Positions 58,311-64,000 of a stretch of 64,000 nucleotides of DNA are shown piece after piece; the first letter of the stretch is position 1, and every line of letters starts with the position of its first letter. This DNA is from Prado023 sp963753075 (GTDB lineage Bacteria; Actinomycetota; Actinomycetes; S36-B12; CAIYMF01). A program made the position numbers and the translations under genes. The stretch is taken from NCBI GenBank assembly GCA_963753075.1, contig CAVWAR010000002.1:930001-994000 (forward strand), in the 5' to 3' direction. The notes under the pieces were generated by a model, which worked only from the letters and a program-made list of their open reading frames with translations, was not told the origin of the DNA and made no database searches.

Positions 58311-59834
58311 GTGGACACCAGGGATTCGCCTGAGGGGGCGCGGTCCGTCGACGGGCTGCCGGAGCAGGTGCGGGTCCGCCGGGAGAAGCTCGAGCAGATC
58401 CGCGAGAGGGGGATCAACCCCTACCCCGTGGGTGCGCCCCGGACGGCGACACTCGCCGAGATCCGCGAGCACTACGGCACCCTCGGTCCGGACGAGCGCA
58501 CGGGGGTCACGGTCAGCGTGGTTGGGCGACTGATGCTCAAGCGGGACGGCGGCAAACTGTGCTTCGCCACGCTTCGTGACGGGTCCGGCGACCTGCAGGT
58601 CATGCTGTCGCTGGCCGACGTGGGTCAGGAGCAGCTGGACAACTGGAAGCACCTCGTTGACCTGGGGGATCTGGTCTCGGTCACCGGTGAGGTCATGACC
58701 TCTCGCAAGGGTGAGCTGAGCGTTTCGGGGACGTCGTGGGTGCTCGCCGCGAAGTCGCTGCGGCCGCTGCCCGACAAGCACAAGGGGTTGACGGACCCCG
58801 AGGCCCGCGCCCGGATGCGCTACGTCGACCTCATCGTCCGTCCGGAGACCCGCAGCGCTGCCTACCTGCGCGCCACGATCGTCCACAGCGTGCGTGACTC
58901 CCTGCACCGCCGTGGCTTCGTCGAGGTGGAGACCCCGATCCTGCAGCAGATCCACGGCGGGGCGAACGCTCGACCGTTCGAGACGCACATCAACGCCTAC
59001 AACATGGACGTCTACCTTCGGATCGCTACGGAGCTGCACCTCAAGCGCCTGCTCGTCGGCGGTATGGAACGCGTCTTCGAGCTCGGCCGCCAGTTCCGCA
59101 ACGAGGGCGCGGACTCCTCGCACAACCCCGAGTTCACGTCGCTGGAGATGTACCAGACCTACGCGGACTACCAGGACATGCGGATCCTCACCCAGGAGTT
59201 GATCCAGGAGGCCGCCACGGCCGCGTTCGGCGAGCCGGTGGCGAGGCGACTGCAACCTGACGGCACCACCAAGGAGTTCGACCTGTCCGGGGAGTGGCGG
59301 CACATCAGCGTGGTCGACGCCGTCAGCGCGAAGGTGGGCCAGCCGATCACTGCTGACACACCCATCGAACAGATGCGGGACCTCGCCGACAAGCACGGCG
59401 TCGACATCGAGCTGCACTGGACCTGGGGTGTTGTTCTCGAGGCGCTCTATGAGGATCTCTGCGAGGACACCACAGAACTGCCGACCTTCTACATGGACTT
59501 CCCCAAGGAGATCGCCCCCCTGACCAAGGCGCACCGGGACGACCCGCGGTTCGCCGAGAAGTGGGACCTGGTCTGCTGGGGAGCCGAACAGGGGACGGCC
59601 TACTCGGAGCTCAACGACCCGGTCGACCAACGTGCGCGGTTCGTCGCACAGTCGTTGCTGGCAGCAGCCGGCGACCTCGAGGCGATGGCCATCGACGAGG
59701 ACTTCCTTCAGGCGCTGGAGTACGGCATGCCACCGACTGGCGGCCAGGGGATGGGGATCGATCGACTGGTGATGACCCTCACCGGTATGAACATCCGGGA
59801 GACCATCCTGTTCCCGATGGTCAAACCCCAGTAG
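58311..59834 (+). CDS. lysS: Lysine--tRNA ligase (class II)
   Basis: A 507-residue class II LysRS. An N-terminal OB-fold (VVGRLMLKRDGGKLCFATLR) binds the anticodon. Motif 1 is FVEVETPILQ, motif 2 RVFELGRQFRNEG and motif 3 GMGIDRLVMTLTG. The lysine-pocket segment FYMDFPKEIAPLTKAHR and GAEQGTAYSELNDPVDQ match the actinobacterial lysS branch. GTG 58311 has GGAGGAAAG upstream. Confidence 0.95.
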   Translation: MDTRDSPEGARSVDGLPEQVRVRREKLEQIRERGINPYPVGAPRTATLAEIREHYGTLGPDERTGVTVSVVGRLMLKRDGGKLCFATLRDGSGDLQVMLSLADVGQEQLDNWKHLVDLGDLVSVTGEVMTSRKGELSVSGTSWVLAAKSLRPLPDKHKGLTDPEARARMRYVDLIVRPETRSAAYLRATIVHSVRDSLHRRGFVEVETPILQQIHGGANARPFETHINAYNMDVYLRIATELHLKRLLVGGMERVFELGRQFRNEGADSSHNPEFTSLEMYQTYADYQDMRILTQELIQEAATAAFGEPVARRLQPDGTTKEFDLSGEWRHISVVDAVSAKVGQPITADTPIEQMRDLADKHGVDIELHWTWGVVLEALYEDLCEDTTELPTFYMDFPKEIAPLTKAHRDDPRFAEKWDLVCWGAEQGTAYSELNDPVDQRARFVAQSLLAAAGDLEAMAIDEDFLQALEYGMPPTGGQGMGIDRLVMTLTGMNIRETILFPMVKPQ

Positions 59835-59842
59835 TCACACCC

Positions 59843-59876
59843 CGCAGGAGCCAACCCCTCGCAGGAGCCAACCCCT
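59843..59876 (+). repeat. 17-bp tandem repeat, two copies
   Basis: CGCAGGAGCCAACCCCT occurs twice in direct succession just after lysS. No gene or hairpin is associated. Confidence 0.9.
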
Positions 59877-59976
59877 CGCGAGTGGCCACCGCGGGCAGGG
59901 CAACTCTCGGGACAGGCCCCCCGGGGGCGGTCGACCCCCCGGTGGCACACCCGGACGGTCAACCCGGAGCGGAACG

Positions 59977-60015
59977 GCGTCGGGCCCGACAGCCACTGGC
60001 TGCCGGGCCCGACGC
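59977..60015. terminator. Bidirectional terminator lysS / lipoprotein gene
   Basis: Long hairpin: 12-bp arms (gcgtcgggcccg / cgggcccgacgc), then after one mismatch a further 6 bp (cagcca / tggctg) around one base. It lies between two convergent genes. Confidence 0.85.
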
Positions 60016-60028
60016 TCGCCTCAGGCGA

Positions 60029-61063
60029 TCAGGACGTGGGCGGTTGCGGCGGCGCCGCCGGGGGTTGCCCGGGCCCTGCGGGCGGCTGCTCGGGCCCTGC
60101 GGGCGGCTGCTCCGGGCCGAGGATGGTGGCCAGCTGGTTCGTGGCCGTCTGGACGGCAGCCGCCGATGCTCCCAGCGCCTCGGGGTTGGCTGTCCCGGAA
60201 CTGACCAGGGCAACGTGCGCACTGGCCGACGAGCGCACCTGCGTGGTGGCCGAGACGATCGACTGCACCAGCTGTGCCCTGCCATCATCCGGGGCATCGG
60301 CCACCAGCGCGGCCAGGTTGGCGTCGAGCTGGTTGAGCGTGGGCTGGGCGCCGGCCCAGTCCTGGATCACTGCCGGGGTGGGGGTGGCTGGGTTGGTCAG
60401 GGCGGGCACCAGCTGGTGGACGACCCACTGGGCCTGGGTGCGCTCGACATCGAGGCGCTCATCCCACTTGCGGCGGCGTGACCCCACCGTCAGGAACCAG
60501 ATCAGCGCGCCGAGGGCGGCCAACACGGCGGCCAGGCCCAGCCACAGCGGCAGTGTGCTGTCACCGGACTCCGAGGCCTCGGCGGAGGCCGATGCACTGT
60601 CGCTGGCGGTCTCCGAGGGGGTCTCGCTCTCCGTCTCGGTGGGAGTCTCGGTGGGTTCTTCGGTGGGTTCTTCGGTGGGTTCTTCGGTGGGTTCCTCGGT
60701 GGGTTCCTGGGTCGGTTCTTCGGTGGGTTCTTCGGTCGGTTCCTCGGTCGGTTCCTCGGTGGGCTCCTCGGTGGGCTCCTGCGTCGCTTCGGTGGGCTCC
60801 TCCGTGGGTGCTTCGGTGGGTGCTTCGGTGGGTTCCTGGGTCGGTTCTTCGGTCGGTTCCTCGGTGGGTGCTTCGGTGGGTTCCTCGGTCGGTTCCTCGG
60901 TCGGTTCCTCTGGGGCTTCAACGGAGCGAGTGGGAGTGGGCAACTCGATCGAGCCGGAGGGAAGCGCGCTCGGCAGCGTGATCTCCCCATCGGACCCACA
61001 TCCGGACAGGGCCAGGGCGGCGACGATACCCGCCGCCCAGATGGTCGCCTTGCGCGCTGCCAT
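60029..61063 (-). CDS. Lipoprotein with Glu-Pro-Thr repeat stalk and membrane helix
   Basis: A 344-residue exported protein. The signal peptide ends in a lipobox LALSGC (Cys22). Residues 53-139 are about twenty EPTE-type tetrads (EPTE, APTE, EPTQ). After a Ser/Ala-rich spacer comes a membrane helix (166-190, LPLWLGLAAVLAALGALIWF) followed by SRRRKW, which marks the cytoplasmic side. A helical cytoplasmic-type domain of about 130 residues and a tail of GPEQPPA repeats complete it. Two anchors, a lipid and a helix, bracket the stalk. Start ATG 61063 has CAGGAGGAAGC upstream. No family is recognised. Confidence 0.75.
   Translation of the reverse strand: MAARKATIWAAGIVAALALSGCGSDGEITLPSALPSGSIELPTPTRSVEAPEEPTEEPTEEPTEAPTEEPTEEPTQEPTEAPTEAPTEEPTEATQEPTEEPTEEPTEEPTEEPTEEPTQEPTEEPTEEPTEEPTEEPTETPTETESETPSETASDSASASAEASESGDSTLPLWLGLAAVLAALGALIWFLTVGSRRRKWDERLDVERTQAQWVVHQLVPALTNPATPTPAVIQDWAGAQPTLNQLDANLAALVADAPDDGRAQLVQSIVSATTQVRSSASAHVALVSSGTANPEALGASAAAVQTATNQLATILGPEQPPAGPEQPPAGPGQPPAAPPQPPTS
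60647..60907 (-). repeat. 12-bp repeat array encoding the EPTE stalk
   Basis: About twenty imperfect 12-base units (plus-strand form ggttcttcggtg / ggttcctcggtc) inside the lipoprotein gene. Each unit is four codons, so copy-number change keeps the frame. The opposite strand reads as a long Val-Gly-Ser frame that is not a gene. Confidence 0.9.
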
Positions 61064-61269
61064 GCTTCCTCCTGAGCCATTGAAGGGCCCGATGCCCCAG
61101 TCGACAATCAACATAACCGCGCGGGTCGCGAACGTCCGCTCGACGCGCGGAGTGTGCACCTGGCGAGAACCGGGTGCGAGGGCACAGTCATGGGCCAGAT
61201 GGCGACTCAGGTGGCTGCGGCGCTATCGACCGGGGTGGTCGCAGAGCTGCCAACACCGCACAGAAGCAG

Positions 61270-61307
61270 GAATCCCGGGACATCGCTTGACGATGCCCCG
61301 GGAATTC
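61270..61307 (-). terminator. tRNA-His terminator
   Basis: Inverted repeat tcccgggacatcg / cgatgccccggga with one mismatch and loop cttga, directly after the tRNA 3' end. Confidence 0.65.
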
Positions 61308-61311
61308 TCAG

Positions 61312-61388
61312 TGGGGTGAGTGACGGGACTTGAACCCGCGGCCACCTGGACCACAACCAGGTGCTCTACCAGCTGAGCTACACCCACC
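61312..61388 (-). tRNA. tRNA-His (GTG)
   Basis: Cloverleaf with acceptor GTGGGTG / CACTCAC, an extra 5' G(-1) at 61388 opposite discriminator C, anticodon stem CCTGG / CCAGG with loop TTGTGGT (GTG), T-loop GGTTCAAGT. CCA is encoded at 61314-61312. Confidence 0.97.
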
Positions 61389-61434
61389 GTTTCCGCGCAG
61401 GATGATCGCGCGGCAGGTCAGAAGTGTACCCGAC

Positions 61435-62083
61435 TCAGACCGTCGGCTCGGACGCGGAATCGGCCGCCCCGTGGTCAACGAGGTGGTGTGTGGCGGCCTC
61501 GCGGGCCTCGTCGGTCGACGGCCCGGGGACATTGACGAACAGGGTGTCGCGGTAGTAGCGCAGCTCCGCGATGGACTCCCGGGTATCGGCCAGCGCGCGA
61601 TGGCCACCCGTCTTGGCCGGGGCACTTGAAGTACGACCGTGGGTACCACCGTCGGGCCAGCTCCTTGATGCTCGACACGTCGATGAGACGGTAGTGCATG
61701 TGCTCATCGAGTTCGGGCAGGTGCCGGGCGAGGAAGCCGCGGTCGACGTAGACGCTCGACCCGGCCAGTGGCGCCTGGCGTGCCTCGGGGACATGGCCGC
61801 GCACATAGGCCAGGACTGCCGCCCCGGCCTCGGCCAGCGGCACTCCATCGGGGATGTCGGCGAGCAGGCCAGACTCGGTGTGCATGGACACCACGATCTC
61901 GTCCATGCCGTCGAGGATCCCGAGATCGGGCGGACGCACGACCAGGGAGATGCCGGCGTCGAGCTCGTTGAGCTCCGCGTCGGTCACGATCGCAGCGATC
62001 TCAACGATCTCGTCGGTAGCCGGGTCGAGACCTGTCATCTCCAGGTCGATCCAGACCAGGCGGTCCTTTCGGGCAGCAGTCAC
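61435..62083 (-). pseudogene. orn: Oligoribonuclease, frameshifted
   Basis: The first 153 codons encode a normal DEDDh oligoribonuclease (LVWIDLEMTGLDPATDEIVE; YRLIDVSSIKELARRWYPR). After YFK the frame becomes unrelated. In the next frame the expected continuation resumes (APAKTGGHRALADTRESIAE, then LRYYRDTLFVNVPGPS) and ends at 61435. One extra base at 61624 explains it: without that A (T on the minus strand) the reading is YFKAPAKTGGHRALAD over 215 residues. The last catalytic residues, His and Asp of HRALAD, lie beyond the break, so the frame-1 product would be inactive. A sequencing error is possible. Confidence 0.88.
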
Positions 62084-62093
62084 GCGGAGAAGC

Positions 62094-62582
62094 CTACGTG
62101 CTCCGGGCCCCGTCGTCGGCCCACCAGCGCACCAGGTCCGACCCGGTCACGATGCCCACCAGGCGTTCTCCGGCATCCACGACCGGGACGGCCTCTGCGG
62201 AGTAGCGGGCCATCAGTCGTGCCACGTCGGACAACGGGGCCGTGTCTCGGACTGATCGGGCAGGGGCCCGTGAGAGCAGCTCGCCGACGCCACGGTTGCG
62301 CATGCGCTCCTCGGACACCGGGATGTCGGTCAGGATCATCCGGTCGGAGATGATGCCCAGGCAGCGGCTGTCATCGACGACGGCCAGGTGGCGCAGCCCC
62401 GAGACGCTGAGCAGCTGCCAAGCATCCCAGAGGCTCTCGGTGACATCGATGGTCAGCACCGGGCGGGACATGGCCTGGCTCACCACGGCGCGTGCCCACT
62501 CGACCCCACGTCGTCGGGCGGCCATCTCGCCGTGGGTGGATGGAGAGGGCAGGGTCACGCCCTCTGTCGTCGACATGTCCAT
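62094..62582 (-). CDS. CBS-domain pair protein
   Basis: A 162-residue protein with two CBS domains (AMSRPVLTIDVTESLWDAWQ and LRHLAVVDDSRCLGIISDRM; PLSDVARLMARYSAEAVPVV and GERLVGIVTGSDLVRWW). Such pairs bind adenine nucleotides and sense energy state. ATG 62582 has GGAGGTGG upstream. It precedes orn on the same strand by ten bases, so the two are probably cotranscribed. Confidence 0.87.
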   Translation of the reverse strand: MDMSTTEGVTLPSPSTHGEMAARRRGVEWARAVVSQAMSRPVLTIDVTESLWDAWQLLSVSGLRHLAVVDDSRCLGIISDRMILTDIPVSEERMRNRGVGELLSRAPARSVRDTAPLSDVARLMARYSAEAVPVVDAGERLVGIVTGSDLVRWWADDGARST

Positions 62583-62693
62583 GCACCACCTCCGCCGCTC
62601 TCGTCTGTTCAACAAGCATCGCGCACCCGGGGTGCGGGCTCGCAGGGGCAGGAGGCCCCGAGGTGGGGGACCTAAGTCACGACGGCGGCTGAT

Positions 62694-64000
62694 TCAGGCC
62701 GGCTCCGGGGTCCCCGCGCTGGAATCGAGGAAGGCAACAACATCGTCGATCGGGTGCACGCCGAGGGGTGCCCGGCGCCCGGTCCCGCCGCGCTGCCTGG
62801 GCCGCGGGCCGCTCAGCGGACGATGGTTGACGTGCCGGGCGTCGAGCCTCTCGACGTGGGCAGCGAGATCTGGACCCTCCGAGGCCGGGTCCAGCGGCGT
62901 GCCCCGCCACAGGTTGGCGGCCAGCACCGAAAGGCGTGGGAAGGCGCGGTACTCACGGCTGCCCCGATCCGGGGTGTACTCGGTCCAGAGCTGCCCCTGG
63001 CCGCCGAGGACCCGCCCCGGGCTGCCGGGCGCAGCCGGCTCCGGCACCCATGAGGCCACGCGCTCGACCCCCAGGGGCGCTCCGATGGACAGCGGCTCAT
63101 CCGGTCCGGTCGCCTCGGCGTAGTCGAAGTAGGTCGGGAGCACCGGGGTCATCACCACGTCGTGCCCCGCCTCCGCAGCCGCGTGCCCCACGGCGACCGA
63201 GCGCCACGGCATGACGACGGTCGCGGTGGGCAGCCCGCCAGCCACGAATGCGTCGTCCCAGGCGATCGGGGTCCGCCCGAGCCCGATGACGGTGCGGGCC
63301 AGTTGTGCGTTCACGGCCGTGCGCAGCCCCTCCACACCGCCGTGTGCCCTCGCGGCGGCCAGCACCTCCGGCGATTGCCGCCACATCGTCAGCTCGGCCT
63401 CGTCGCCACCGATGTGCAGGTAGGGGGAGTCGATCGCGTCGGCGACCTCGCCGAGCAGCGTGGCCACGATCCCCATCGCGTCCGGCAAGGGGGAGATGGT
63501 GCGGCCCAGCAGGCCCCACCGGGGCTCCACCCGCTGTGGTGGGCAGCCCGGGACCCCGAGTTCGGGGATCGCCGCGAGCAGAGCGCTGGCGTGGCCGGGG
63601 AGATCCACCTCCGGCACGATCGTCACTCCGCACCGGCTGGCGTGGTCGGTGATCTCGCGCAGGTCGGCGGTGGTGTAGAAGCCGCCGTGCGGCGTGTTGT
63701 CCAGCCTCGAGGGGTCCAGGTCCTCCCGGCCCTGGCTGTGGCCGATCCAGGTCGATGCCCGCCACGACGCGATCTCAGCCAGTGCCGGATGGCTGGGCGA
63801 CTCGACCCGCCAGCCCTGGTCATCGGTGAGGTGCAGGTGCAGCCGGTTGAGCCGGTGCATCGCGGCCAGCTCGATCCAGCGCAGCACCTCGGGCACCGGC
63901 GCGAAGTGCCGGCTGACGTCGAGCATGAACCCCCGGTACTCGAAGGCAGGGGCGTCGCTGATCGAGGTCAGCGGCAGCCGCCAGTCGTCGCGGCGGGTGG
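62694..64000 (-). CDS. Beta-N-acetylhexosaminidase (GH20), 5' end outside window
   Basis: A GH20 catalytic domain read from the right edge: the frame begins before position 64000 and continues through DAPAFEYRGFMLDVSRHF, LHLHLTDDQGWRVESP and the catalytic acid pair in HIGGDEAELTMW. The substrate-binding WTEYTP follows. It removes terminal GlcNAc or GalNAc, possibly in cell-wall recycling or chitin use. Internal ATG 63926 (MLDVSRHF) is not the true start because conserved residues precede it. The N-terminal domain and any signal peptide lie outside. Confidence 0.92.
   Translation of the reverse strand, partial: TRRDDWRLPLTSISDAPAFEYRGFMLDVSRHFAPVPEVLRWIELAAMHRLNRLHLHLTDDQGWRVESPSHPALAEIASWRASTWIGHSQGREDLDPSRLDNTPHGGFYTTADLREITDHASRCGVTIVPEVDLPGHASALLAAIPELGVPGCPPQRVEPRWGLLGRTISPLPDAMGIVATLLGEVADAIDSPYLHIGGDEAELTMWRQSPEVLAAARAHGGVEGLRTAVNAQLARTVIGLGRTPIAWDDAFVAGGLPTATVVMPWRSVAVGHAAAEAGHDVVMTPVLPTYFDYAEATGPDEPLSIGAPLGVERVASWVPEPAAPGSPGRVLGGQGQLWTEYTPDRGSREYRAFPRLSVLAANLWRGTPLDPASEGPDLAAHVERLDARHVNHRPLSGPRPRQRGGTGRRAPLGVHPIDDVVAFLDSSAGTPEPA

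Noticed and set aside
57444..59630. 728-codon minus-strand frame
   Set aside because: Antisense to the GAP-family gene and lysS, both with strong family matches.
60036..61319. Plus-strand frame rich in Val-Gly-Ser repeats
   Set aside because: It is the complement of the EPTE repeat array of the lipoprotein gene, which has signal peptide, lipobox and ribosome site.

Overview
The window is chromosomal DNA of a high-GC actinobacterium. The evidence is very strong G/C codon bias, a set of actinobacterial families (BldC, a WhiB regulator, DUF3073, DUF3039, DUF2017, DUF6912, a sterol-carrier protein beside purF, large NAD-glutamate dehydrogenase, WS/DGAT acyltransferase) and start sites of the leaderless TAnnnT-N6-8-ATG/GTG type. 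No rRNA is present, so no genus is assigned. Most of the window is conserved housekeeping DNA.

Layout. 1-6.2 kb: the end of a spermidine-synthase-like gene (cut by the edge), thioredoxin, an ECF sigma factor with a membrane partner, phosphoglucomutase, an LCP cell-wall ligase and a 40-codon remnant of a POT peptide transporter. 6.3-14.5 kb: purine synthesis in two blocks, purS-purQ-purL and purF-purM, separated by a YdeI-like protein, a TauE/SafE permease and an SCP2-like protein. 14.3-17.0 kb: DUF3073, bldC, a MATE exporter and a tRNA Glu-Asp-Phe cluster. 17.2-26.1 kb: WS/DGAT, patatin, DUF6912, two SRPBCC proteins and the 1611-residue glutamate dehydrogenase. 26.2-31.4 kb: prfB, ftsE, ftsX, a secreted M23 hydrolase, smpB and ssrA, in the usual actinobacterial order. 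The 3' end and terminator of ssrA are duplicated. 31.6-45.2 kb: HhH-GPD protein, galM, a DUF1918-DUF1876 fusion, a secreted lysozyme-like protein, a small metallopeptidase, a two-domain 6-phosphofructokinase, a monooxygenase-like protein, amidase, pckG, ornithine carbamoyltransferase, a WhiB3/WhiD-type regulator, DUF3039 and a secreted GH18 protein. 45.2-51.0 kb: murI-clpS-DUF2017-aminotransferase on the minus strand, divergent from MBL-rph-rdgB. 51.1-54.2 kb: two tandem secreted FG-GAP beta-propeller proteins flanked by two copies of a structured repeat, next to tRNA-Leu. 54.4-64 kb: bcp, DUF3618, a split ThrE exporter, a stand-alone GroES-like protein, tRNA-Lys, a GAP-family membrane protein, lysS, a lipoprotein with a Glu-Pro-Thr stalk, tRNA-His, a frameshifted orn, a CBS protein and the end of a GH20 hexosaminidase.

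How the genes work together. FtsE-FtsX-M23 is a likely cell-separation module, and SmpB with tmRNA rescues stalled ribosomes. PurSQL/FM cover several central steps of IMP synthesis. pgm, galM, pfk and pckG belong to central sugar metabolism. The sigma/DUF4349 pair, BldC and the WhiB protein are the regulators. The least ordinary parts are the frameshift in orn, the duplicated ssrA tail, the FG-GAP pair between repeated hairpins, the two-domain PFK with a degenerate second half, and several short upstream ORFs that overlap gene starts.
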